A DNA stretch of 64,000 nt from Desertimonas flava (lineage in GTDB: Bacteria; Actinomycetota; Acidimicrobiia; Acidimicrobiales; Ilumatobacteraceae). The position numbers and the translations under genes were made by a program. The notes beneath the pieces were generated by a model, which saw only the letters and a list, made by a program, of their open reading frames with translations, searched no databases and was not told where the DNA came from. This document shows positions 44,782 through 52,330 of the stretch, piece by piece (positions within the stretch are counted from its first letter, which is position 1; each line of letters starts with the position of its first letter). The stretch lies in the NCBI RefSeq assembly GCF_003426815.1, contig NZ_QKYK01000009.1, positions 62,001-126,000 on the forward strand, written 5' to 3'.

Positions 44782-44814
44782 GAGCGCCAGCGAGCCCGGC
44801 GGCGATGGGGTCCG

Positions 44815-44847
44815 GGTAACAGCTGGTGCCAGGCACCATCTGTTACC
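44815..44847. repeat. palindromic intergenic repeat, copy 2 (GGTAACAG subtype)
   Basis: 16-nt arms GGTAACAGCTGGTGCC and GGCACCATCTGTTACC with one mismatch around a central A. It lies between convergent stop codons (acyltransferase and livF). Nearly identical arms occur in copy 3 at 52284-52328. Confidence 0.85.
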
Positions 44848-44873
44848 GCCCACAGCGCGTCCGACCCTCGGGA

Positions 44874-44896
44874 GCGGTTCAACACTCGGATGGGTC
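44874..44896 (+). repeat. 23-bp repeat, copy 2, overlapping the livF stop codon
   Basis: Differs from the copy at 42040 by one base (T for C). Its last two bases are part of the livF stop codon on the minus strand. Confidence 0.65.
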
Positions 44897-45608
44897 AATC
44901 GATGCCGAGATAGGCCTGGACGACCCGCTCGTCGGCGAGCAGCTCGAGGCCGGGGCCGTCGTGCACGATCTCACCGGTCTCCATCACGTAGCCGTGGTCG
45001 GCGACGCGCAGCGCACGACGGGCGTTCTGCTCGACGAGCACGACCGTCGTGCCGGTGTCGCGGATGGCAGCGATGACGTTGAATACCTCGTCGACGATGC
45101 GCGGCGCCAGGCCCATCGACGGCTCGTCCATCATCAGCACCGACGGGTCGGCGACGAGGGCGCGAGCGATCGCCAGCATCTGCTGCTCGCCACCGGAGAG
45201 CGAGCTCGCCGGCGCGCCCCGGCGTTCGGCAAGCACCGGAAACAGCTCGTACATCTCGGCGATCCGTCCGCCGCTGCTCCCCGATCGCTGCCAGCCGCCG
45301 AGCTGGAGGTTCTCGTGCACCGTCAGCCCGCCGAGGATCTCGCGTCCTTCGGGCACGAGGACCAGACCGGCGCCGACGAGGCGATGGGCCGGCTGCCGGG
45401 TCACGTCGCGTCCATCGAACACCACGCGGCCGCCCTTCGGCTTGAGCAGCCCGGCGACCGCCGACAGCACCGACGTCTTGCCGGCGCCGTTGGCTCCGAC
45501 GAGCGTGATCAGCGACCCGGCCGGCGCCTCGAACGACACGCCGCGGGCCGCCTGGACCCGGCCGTAGGACACCGACAGGCCCTCCACCACCAACGCCGCG
45601 CCGGTCAT
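44895..45608 (-). CDS. livF: branched-chain amino acid-type ABC transporter ATPase LivF
   Basis: 237 residues. Walker A LVGANGAGKTSVLSAVAGL, signature LSGGEQQMLAIARAL, Walker B VLMMDEPSMGLAPRIVDEVF, and VLVEQNARRAL, all LivF-typical. The ATG overlaps the stop of the LivM-LivG fusion (ATGA). Last gene of the operon. The substrate class (hydrophobic amino acids, amides, urea or aromatic acids) cannot be fixed. Confidence 0.94.
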   Translation of the reverse strand: MTGAALVVEGLSVSYGRVQAARGVSFEAPAGSLITLVGANGAGKTSVLSAVAGLLKPKGGRVVFDGRDVTRQPAHRLVGAGLVLVPEGREILGGLTVHENLQLGGWQRSGSSGGRIAEMYELFPVLAERRGAPASSLSGGEQQMLAIARALVADPSVLMMDEPSMGLAPRIVDEVFNVIAAIRDTGTTVVLVEQNARRALRVADHGYVMETGEIVHDGPGLELLADERVVQAYLGID

Positions 45609-47314
45609 CGGTCGTCCCCGACCGGTGCGTCGGACCCGAGATAGGCCTCGATCACCGTCTCGTCGGCGGCGATCTCGTCGGGCGTGCCCGAGGCGATCAC
45701 CTCGCCGAAGTTGAGCACCACGACACGCGTGCAGGTGGCCAGCACCATGCGGACGTTGTGCTCGATCAGCAGCACCGAGACGCCCTGGTCCGGGAGCCCT
45801 GCGATCAACCGGCCGAGCGCCGACGCCTCGACGTGGTTCATCCCCGCCGCCGGCTCGTCGAGGATCAACAACGACGGATTGGATGCGAGGGCCCGAGCGA
45901 TCTCGAGGCGTCGCTGGTCCCCGTAGGCGAGCTCGCCGGCCAGCGACGTGGCCCGCTCACCCAACCCGACGCGCTCCAGCTGGACCCACGCGTGGGCCAG
46001 GGCATCCTCCTCGTCACGCGCCGCCGAAGGCATCCACACGAGCCGGCGGAGGAACGTCGGCCGGGTCACGTGATGCGCACCGACGAGCACGTTCTCGAGG
46101 GCGGTGAGCCGGGTGAACAACTTGGCGTGCTGGAACGTCCGGCTCATACCAGCCCGGGACACCCGGTCGGCCCGGGTCGATTGATCGAGCCGGACGCCGA
46201 GCACGTCGCCGTCGCCCACGGTCGGAGCGACCAGACCGCTCAGCATGTTGACGAGCGTCGTCTTGCCCGCCCCGTTCGGGCCGATCAGCCCGACGATCTC
46301 GCCGGGCAGGACGTCGAGATCGACGTGGCGAACGGCGTGCACGCCGCCGTAGCTCTTGCCCATGCCCCGCACCCGCACCAGCGGCGCCGCGTCGCCCAGC
46401 GACCCCGGGTCCTGGCGGCCGACGGCGACCGCGGCGTCCCCGGCGCCGATGGCCTCCGCGCGTTGGGGTCGATGCCGCCCCCGCCGTGTCACCGGAACCA
46501 GGCTGGCGAACCCTCCGGGCAGGAAGAGGATCACCGCCAGCAGGAGCGCCCCGGCGATGAACGGCCGGATCCAGCCGGCCTCGATGTTGAGCGCCCGCTG
46601 GATGTCGGGGATGAACTCGAAGAACGCCGAACCGAGCACGGGGCCGACGAACACGGCGGTGCCGCCGACAACCGCCTTGACCAGACCATCGACGGCTGCC
46701 GGGAAGTTGAAGTTGTTGGGCTCGATGAACCGCGTGAAGTGGGCGTACATGACGCCGTAGAGCCCGGCGATCGCCCCCGCCGTCACGTAGCTGATCAGGC
46801 GGTAGCGGACGACGTCGATGCCCATCGCCAGGGCGGCGAGCTCGTCCTCGCGCACCGCGGCGAGCGCCCGTCCGAGCCGGGACCGGCGTTGCCGGGCGAA
46901 CCAATAGGCGACGGCGGCCAGCAACCCGATGGCGATGGGCAAGGTGATGAGCTTGTCGACCCGCATTCCCAGCGCACCGCCGGTCCACGACATGTTGTTG
47001 AGCGTGATGCGGGCCATCTCGGCGAAGCCGAGCGTGGCGATGGCGAGGAAGACACCGCGCAGCCGCATCACCGGGATGCCGATCAGGAACGCCGCGGCCG
47101 CCCCCACACACATCCCGATGGCCACGCTCACGGCGAGCGGGGGGATGAAGCCCGCCACCGTGTCGTCGGGCACGGCCTTGGCCGCCGTGAAGGCGGCGAC
47201 GCCGGCGCACCCGATCTGGGCCAGGCTCAGCTGGCCGGCGATCAGTACCGCGTAGAACGAGTACGCCAGCACGCCGTTGATCGCGATGAGGATGAGGGTG
47301 GACTCCTCGATCAC
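45605..47314 (-). CDS. livMG: fused LivM permease-LivG ATPase
   Basis: 569 residues, GTG start. Residues 1 to about 290 are a LivM-type permease with 8-9 membrane segments (MRLRGVFLAIATLGFAEM, FTRFIEPNNFNFPAAVDGLV, VVGGTAVFVGPVLGSAFFEF). A short Arg/Gly linker leads into a LivG ATPase (about 318-565): Walker A LIGPNGAGKTTLVNM, Q-loop SRTFQHAKLF, signature-like LAYGDQRRLEIARAL, Walker B LLILDEPAAGMNHVE, LLIEHNVRMV. The fusion fixes one permease to one ATPase. It lies 3 nt after livH and overlaps livF. Confidence 0.92.
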   Translation of the reverse strand: MIEESTLILIAINGVLAYSFYAVLIAGQLSLAQIGCAGVAAFTAAKAVPDDTVAGFIPPLAVSVAIGMCVGAAAAFLIGIPVMRLRGVFLAIATLGFAEMARITLNNMSWTGGALGMRVDKLITLPIAIGLLAAVAYWFARQRRSRLGRALAAVREDELAALAMGIDVVRYRLISYVTAGAIAGLYGVMYAHFTRFIEPNNFNFPAAVDGLVKAVVGGTAVFVGPVLGSAFFEFIPDIQRALNIEAGWIRPFIAGALLLAVILFLPGGFASLVPVTRRGRHRPQRAEAIGAGDAAVAVGRQDPGSLGDAAPLVRVRGMGKSYGGVHAVRHVDLDVLPGEIVGLIGPNGAGKTTLVNMLSGLVAPTVGDGDVLGVRLDQSTRADRVSRAGMSRTFQHAKLFTRLTALENVLVGAHHVTRPTFLRRLVWMPSAARDEEDALAHAWVQLERVGLGERATSLAGELAYGDQRRLEIARALASNPSLLILDEPAAGMNHVEASALGRLIAGLPDQGVSVLLIEHNVRMVLATCTRVVVLNFGEVIASGTPDEIAADETVIEAYLGSDAPVGDDR

Positions 47315-47317
47315 CGT

Positions 47318-48193
47318 TCAGACCTCGCGCACCTGGCGACTACCGAACAGCCCTTGCGGCCGCAACAGGAGGATGAGGACGAGCAGCCCGAACGTGACGA
47401 CATCCCGCCACGTGGAGCCGACGTACTGGATCGTCAGCACCTCGGCGAGTCCGACGACCATGCCGCCGACGAGCGCGCCGGGGATCGAACCCATCCCGCC
47501 GACGATGATCACCGCCAGTCCCTTGAGCTCGATGTTGTAGCCCATGTCGAGCTCGGCGCTGCTCACGTTGAGGGCGAACAGCACGCCGGCGACTGCGCCG
47601 AGGCCGCTCGAGAGGGCGAACGTCGACGCCGTGATCCGGTTGACGTTCACCCCCACGATGCGAGCCGCGTGCGGGTTCTCGGCGACCGCGCGCATTGCAC
47701 GGCCGATGCCGGTCTTGGTGACCAGCAGCCACAGCAGCAGCGTCAATCCGAGGCTGACGGCCACGATCACGATCTGGAGCAGCGTGATGCGAACGTCGCC
47801 GACCTCGTAGCGGTGGTGCGGGAACGTGTCGGGCGGGAAGCGGCGGGTCGCCGGCCCGTAGCGCTGCTGGAGCAGGGCGACGAACATCGTGCCGAGCGCG
47901 ATCGACGAGATCATCCCGCCGAAGTGGGCGTCGGGCCGGCGCGCCAACGGGGCGAACGCCAGGCGGTCGATGACGATGCCCAGCACCGCGCCGGCAACGA
48001 ACACGCCGGGGATCGCCAGCCATATGTACCAGCCGGCGTCGGCCACGAGCTCGATGCCGATGTAGGCACCGGCCGCGTAGACGCCGGCATGGGCCAGGTT
48101 GAGGCGGTCGAGCACACCGAAGACCAGCGTGAAGCCGAGTGCGAACAGGGCGTAGATCGCCCCGTTCGAGATGCCGTTGACGAGTTGTTGCAT
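47318..48193 (-). CDS. livH: branched-chain amino acid-type ABC transporter permease LivH
   Basis: 291 residues, ATG start, about eight membrane segments. Standard LivH start MQQLVNGISNGAIYALFALG, then FGVLDRLNLAHAGVYAAGAY and the conserved LSSGLGAVAGVLFAL, YNIELKGLAVIIVGGMGSIPGA. Forms the translocation pore with the LivM half of the fusion protein. 21 nt after the binding-protein gene, 3 nt before the fusion gene. Confidence 0.94.
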   Translation of the reverse strand: MQQLVNGISNGAIYALFALGFTLVFGVLDRLNLAHAGVYAAGAYIGIELVADAGWYIWLAIPGVFVAGAVLGIVIDRLAFAPLARRPDAHFGGMISSIALGTMFVALLQQRYGPATRRFPPDTFPHHRYEVGDVRITLLQIVIVAVSLGLTLLLWLLVTKTGIGRAMRAVAENPHAARIVGVNVNRITASTFALSSGLGAVAGVLFALNVSSAELDMGYNIELKGLAVIIVGGMGSIPGALVGGMVVGLAEVLTIQYVGSTWRDVVTFGLLVLILLLRPQGLFGSRQVREV

Positions 48194-48214
48194 GCCGGAG
48201 CGGCAGCAGGATGG

Positions 48215-49459
48215 TCAGCTCGTGGTGGACGGTTCGGTGCCCGCCGGGGCGCTGGCTGCGGTCTCGCTCCCGTCGGCACCGTCGCTCCCGCTCGCGAGCA
48301 CGGCGAAGGCGCCGTCCTCGACGATCTGCACCACGGCCGGGTGGACCGCGTCGCGGTTCTCGTCGAAGCTGAAGCTGCCGAGCGGCGTCGGCACGTCGGC
48401 CAGTCCGGCCAGGCTGTCGCGCAATTCCACGGGGTCGATCGAGCAGGTGCTCTGGATGGCCGCATCGATGAGGTAGAGCCCCGTGTACGCCTGGGCGGCG
48501 AACTGGTCGGGCTCGGCGTCGTACGCCGCGCGATATGCCTCGAGGAACGCCTGGTTCTCCGGATTGTCGGAGGTGGAGTTCCACGCCGCGCCGACCACCA
48601 CGCCCTCGGCTGCCTCGCCCGCGTCGGCCATCAGCTGCGGCGAGTTGAAGCCGTTGCCGCCGATGATCGGCACCTCGAGCCCGATCTCCCGTGCCTGGGA
48701 CACCAGCGGGATCGCCGCCTCGATGAGCGCCGACACCACGAGGGCGTCGGGCTCGGCGTCTTGGGCTTCGGTGAGCAGGGTCCGGAAGTCGGAGTCGCCC
48801 TTCGAGAACGTGAGGGTGTCGAGGACCTCGATGCCCTGCTCCTCGAGCGCCGCGGCGAAGGCGTCGTAGCCCGACTGGGTGAAGGCGTCGTCGTTGGCGT
48901 ACATCACGACGACGCTCTCGATGCCGAGCGTGGACGCCGCCGCCTCGATCGTCTGGGGGATGACCGCACCCTCGGTGAGCGAGTCGCGGAAGACGAAGTC
49001 GCCGATGTCGGTCACACCGGCTGCCGTGTTGGAGATGCCGAGCACGGGCACACCGGCGTCCTGGGCGACGGGATCAGCCTGCATCGCGCCGTTCGAGAGC
49101 GTCGGGCCGATGATTGCCGCCACACCGTCGCTGACGAAGCCCTCGAACACGGTGATGCCCTGCGTCGGCTCGGTGGCGTCGTCCTCGATGCGCAGGTCGT
49201 AGGTGACCCCGCCGCGTTCGTTGAGCTCGTCGCGGGCGAGCTCGAGGCCGCGCTGCTGGCTCTCTCCGTACGCCGCGGCGGCGCCGGTGAGGCTCAGGGC
49301 CGCGCCGATCGGGACGTCCGCGATCTCGCAGTCGCCGCCTTCCGCTCCGCTTCCCTCGCTGGGCGGTGCGGTGGTGGCGCCGACGGATGTGGATGCCACC
49401 AGGCCGGCAGCAACGGCCGCGATCGCGGCGATGGCAAGAGTTGGTCGCTTGACGTGCAC
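48215..49459 (-). CDS. LivK-like amino acid/amide ABC transporter substrate-binding protein
   Basis: 414 residues from the GTG preceded by GGGAGG (5-nt spacing). Signal segment LAIAAIAAVAAGLVASTSVGA without an obvious lipobox. The mature Peripla_BP_6 fold starts with PIGAALSLTGAAAAYGESQQRGLELARDELN and includes IIGPTLSNGAMQADPVAQ, LGISNTAAG and ANDDAFTQSGYDAFA. A Ser/Thr/Gly-rich tail follows. Binds the ligand for LivH-LivMG-LivF; which ligand is unknown. First gene of the operon. Confidence 0.92.
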   Translation of the reverse strand: MHVKRPTLAIAAIAAVAAGLVASTSVGATTAPPSEGSGAEGGDCEIADVPIGAALSLTGAAAAYGESQQRGLELARDELNERGGVTYDLRIEDDATEPTQGITVFEGFVSDGVAAIIGPTLSNGAMQADPVAQDAGVPVLGISNTAAGVTDIGDFVFRDSLTEGAVIPQTIEAAASTLGIESVVVMYANDDAFTQSGYDAFAAALEEQGIEVLDTLTFSKGDSDFRTLLTEAQDAEPDALVVSALIEAAIPLVSQAREIGLEVPIIGGNGFNSPQLMADAGEAAEGVVVGAAWNSTSDNPENQAFLEAYRAAYDAEPDQFAAQAYTGLYLIDAAIQSTCSIDPVELRDSLAGLADVPTPLGSFSFDENRDAVHPAVVQIVEDGAFAVLASGSDGADGSETAASAPAGTEPSTTS

Positions 49460-49581
49460 GTCAACCTCCCTCGGGGTCTTCGGACGGACGTCGTGCACCA
49501 TAGTGCAGCGTTTCTCAGCGCTCGACGGACCCGCCGACGCCCGCCGAGCGAGGGCGGTGAGCCGACGCGCCGGCGTTGCGG

Positions 49582-50298
49582 TCAGTCGACGTCGCAGGGC
49601 AGCCAGAGCTCCTGGCCCACGATGAACGTGTTCCACGCCGGGTTGTTGGCGTTGGCGATCTGGAGCTGGTCGACCGTCAGGTCGAGCTTCGTGGCGACGC
49701 GTGCCGGGTAGTCGCCGGCGACGATGTCGTAGGTGCTCCGATCGGATCCGTCGGGGCACTTCTCGCCGCCGTCGTCGACGAGGCTCGACGACTCCTCCTC
49801 GGTGGTCTCGGTGGCGTCGCCGTCGGACGAGGTGTCCTCCTCGTCCTCGGGTTCCTCCTCGTCGATGGTCGCCACGTCGAACGCGTTGGGCGGGATGGTG
49901 ATGACCGTCCCCGGATAGAAGTCGTTCGGCGGGCAGGCGTCCCACCGGTTGATCTCGCAGATCTCGTTGTAGTCGTCGATACCCAGCTTGTTCGCCAACG
50001 ACGACAGGAAGTCGCCGCTGCGGACCGTGTACTGCTGGGTTCCCGGCACGCGGCCGTCTTCACCGGCCGTGCCGGGCGTCTCCCCTGCCGCCAGCGTGGT
50101 CGACGCGCCAACGGCCGGAACGGTGGCGTAGCTGTTGGGCTTGATCGTCACCGTGGTGGGTCCGGTGACGTCGCCGTCGTCGCCACCGCACGCCGCCAGC
50201 GCGACCACCAGCATCAGCGGCGCGCCGAGGCCGGCGAGGCCGGCGCGGCGATGCCAGCCTCGTCGTTCGCCCTGGCCCGTTGCGGTCGTCGCCGTCAT
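49582..50298 (-). CDS. lipoprotein with two LysM domains
   Basis: 238 residues. Signal with lipobox VVALAAC (Cys37), so lipid-anchored outside the membrane. Two LysM domains at about 90-137 (YTVRSGDFLSSLANKLGI) and 190-235 (YDIVAGDYPARVATKLDL), separated by an Asp/Glu-rich acidic linker with EEEPEDEEDTSSDGDATE. LysM modules bind N-acetylglucosamine in peptidoglycan. Each has an extra Cys pair (ICEINRWDAC; KCPDG with LWLPC) that may form disulfides. Monocistronic by spacing; no catalytic domain. Confidence 0.87.
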   Translation of the reverse strand: MTATTATGQGERRGWHRRAGLAGLGAPLMLVVALAACGGDDGDVTGPTTVTIKPNSYATVPAVGASTTLAAGETPGTAGEDGRVPGTQQYTVRSGDFLSSLANKLGIDDYNEICEINRWDACPPNDFYPGTVITIPPNAFDVATIDEEEPEDEEDTSSDGDATETTEEESSSLVDDGGEKCPDGSDRSTYDIVAGDYPARVATKLDLTVDQLQIANANNPAWNTFIVGQELWLPCDVD

Positions 50299-50377
50299 GA
50301 GCCCTCAGCGTAACGAGGCCGAGGCGCCGACAACGGTCAGCGCGACACCTGGACCAGGGCCTGTCGCCGGGTTCGCG

Positions 50378-52240
50378 TCAGGCCTCGGCGAGGACCACCC
50401 ACGTGGCGCAGAGGACGTCCGACGGAATGCTGACGGAGAACGGTGTGGTGGCGCCGGGGGCGACGTCGTCGGTGTCGCCGTAGCCGTGGAACACGCCCGT
50501 CAGCTCGTCGCCGTCGAAGCAGGCCACCGACGCGCTCGGGAAGCTCGCCGCGACCGACTCGTCGTTCCGGGCGATGCCGACCAGCTCGTCGGTGTAGGCG
50601 CCGGGATTGAGCGTGGCTTCCGTCACGGTGAGCAGCATCGGGTCGCGGAAGGTGCCCGACTCGACTCCCGTCACCGCCAGTTCGAGCTCCTCGTCACCGA
50701 CCAGCGAGTCGTAGCCGAAGCTGAGGCGGCCCATCGCCCAGCCGCCGGCGGGGATCTCGTCGGGGGCGACCGAGCCGTTGCCGGTGGCCACCAACCTGCC
50801 GTCGGCGTCCCGCGCGACCCCGCTGATCTCGACGCCGTACACGGTGGTGCCGGTGTCGTTGCGCAGGATGAACGACACGCCACTGCTGTCGGGCGCGGAC
50901 TGCATGACGATGGACACCTCTCCCGGAACGCCGGCCGGAATCGCCACTTCCCCCTCTGCCCACGCCCCGGCCGGGACGCTTGTAAGCGACGAATCGGGCT
51001 CGGTGGAGGCGATCTCGTCGGTCGTCGACGCCGTGACGTCGCCGTCGCCGGGCGCGGTGGACGAGGGCTCGTCGTCGGTCGACGCCGTGTCGACCGGGGT
51101 GTCGGTCGACACGGTGTCCCCGGTCGACCCGTTGACGTCTGCGGGCTCCGTGGTCGACGTCGACGGCGGCGGACCGGGCGGCGGCGCCGTCGGGACGGCG
51201 ACGGTGGGCGCGGGAACCAGGGGCGGCACCGTCGGTTGGCCCGCGGTCGTCACCGGCACGGGCGGGACGGTCGGCACGGCGACGGTCGTGCTCGTTGCAG
51301 GGATCGTCGGCGCGGCGACGGTCGTGCTCGCCGCGAGGGCGGTCGTCGGGGCCGGGGCCACGGTCGGTGCGGGCGGGGCTACGGTCGTGGCGGGCGCCGG
51401 AGCCATCGTCGTGGCGGGCGGCACGGTCGTGGCGGGCGCCGGAGCCATCGTCGTGGCGGGCGGCACGGTCGTGGCTGCGGCCGCGGTCGTGGTCGGGCCG
51501 GTCGGCTGGTTGTCGGGAAGGGGCGGCAGCGACGGCAGCGTGGTGGGCCCTGACGTCTCGCGGTAGGAGGCGCCGAGGTTGGCGACCATCTCGGGCAGCA
51601 TCGCCGCGAACATGTCGACCATCGCCTGCTGCTGCACGCCACTCGGCGGTCCGACCACGGCGAACGAGATGAGCAGCTCGTTGCGTGACCACCGGAGCAG
51701 GCACACGGCGTTGGCACCGGAGCCGCACCACCCTCCGAGCTGTCCCCCCACCGTGGCGACGGCCGGCACGAGCACGGTGCCCTCGTCGGCGGCCAGGACC
51801 GACTCGAGGCTGGTGGCGCCGAGGAGGTAGCTCACCTCGAGGCCGATGCCGAACGGCGCGGCGGGGTCGGGTGACGCGGCGACCAGGTCGAGATCGACAC
51901 CGCAGTACAGCGAGACGTTGTCGCCGAGGTCGGCGTTCAGGCCGGCGTCGATCACGTAGCCCTGTGTGCTCGGGGTCACGCCCCACTGCTGCGTGTACCA
52001 GCCCAGCTGCTCGGGCGTGAGGATCGGGCAGGGCTCGACGATGGGATCGACCTCGGCGTTGCGGAACAGGTACGAGTAGAAGCCGTCGATGGCCAGCTGG
52101 ATCGTCGCGTCGTCGACGGCCGGCGGCGCGGCCGCCGCCCGGGCGGGCGCGGTGGGCAGGACGACGGTTGCGGCGACGACGGCTCCGATCGCGCTGAGCG
52201 CAAGCTTCCACCGTGCCGTACGCGGGCGCGACGACGGCAT
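50378..52240 (-). CDS. secreted four-Cys domain protein with Thr/Pro/Val linker and C-terminal FxLYD-like domain
   Basis: 620 residues from ATG (a GTG one codon upstream is possible). Signal peptide about 1-35 (ends APARA). Residues 40-225 are the domain shared with the two proteins at 28.3-31.2 kb: Cys71 (PCPILTPEQL), Cys113, Cys172 and Cys180 (GGQLGGWCGSGANAVCLLRW). Residues about 230-430 are Thr/Pro/Val/Ala repeats (PPATTMAPAPATTV). The C-terminal part (about 440-620) looks like a beta-sandwich resembling FxLYD proteins: VSFILRNDTGTTVYGVEISG, VARDADGRLVATGNG. Function unknown, probably cell-surface. A long palindrome separates it from gltD. Confidence 0.78.
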   Translation of the reverse strand: MPSSRPRTARWKLALSAIGAVVAATVVLPTAPARAAAAPPAVDDATIQLAIDGFYSYLFRNAEVDPIVEPCPILTPEQLGWYTQQWGVTPSTQGYVIDAGLNADLGDNVSLYCGVDLDLVAASPDPAAPFGIGLEVSYLLGATSLESVLAADEGTVLVPAVATVGGQLGGWCGSGANAVCLLRWSRNELLISFAVVGPPSGVQQQAMVDMFAAMLPEMVANLGASYRETSGPTTLPSLPPLPDNQPTGPTTTAAAATTVPPATTMAPAPATTVPPATTMAPAPATTVAPPAPTVAPAPTTALAASTTVAAPTIPATSTTVAVPTVPPVPVTTAGQPTVPPLVPAPTVAVPTAPPPGPPPSTSTTEPADVNGSTGDTVSTDTPVDTASTDDEPSSTAPGDGDVTASTTDEIASTEPDSSLTSVPAGAWAEGEVAIPAGVPGEVSIVMQSAPDSSGVSFILRNDTGTTVYGVEISGVARDADGRLVATGNGSVAPDEIPAGGWAMGRLSFGYDSLVGDEELELAVTGVESGTFRDPMLLTVTEATLNPGAYTDELVGIARNDESVAASFPSASVACFDGDELTGVFHGYGDTDDVAPGATTPFSVSIPSDVLCATWVVLAEA

Positions 52241-52283
52241 CACTCCAGTAAAGCAGCCGCCGAGCCGGGCGAGCCGCGGCCCC

Positions 52284-52328
52284 GCCGGCGGTAACAGATG
52301 GTGCCTGGCACCATCTGTTACCGCCGGC
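52284..52328. repeat. palindromic intergenic repeat, copy 3 (GGTAACAG subtype), longest
   Basis: Perfect 45-nt palindrome: 22-nt arms (inner part GGTAACAGATGGTGCC, outer GCCGGC) around a central T. Begins 3 nt past the gltD stop (reading the minus strand) and lies upstream of the secreted-protein gene, so it would end the gltBD transcript. Confidence 0.88.
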
Positions 52329-52330
52329 CC

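Noticed and set aside
45758-49711. Very long open frame (over 1300 codons) on the plus strand opposite the liv operon
   Set aside because: It is antisense to four clear ABC transporter genes; the translation is Arg/Gly/Asp/His-rich with no domain. High GC leaves long antisense frames open.
51290-51480. GTCGTGGCGGGCGCCGGAGCC-type short repeats considered as a mobile repeat
   Set aside because: They encode the Pro/Ala/Thr/Val linker of the secreted protein; period and frame follow the protein.
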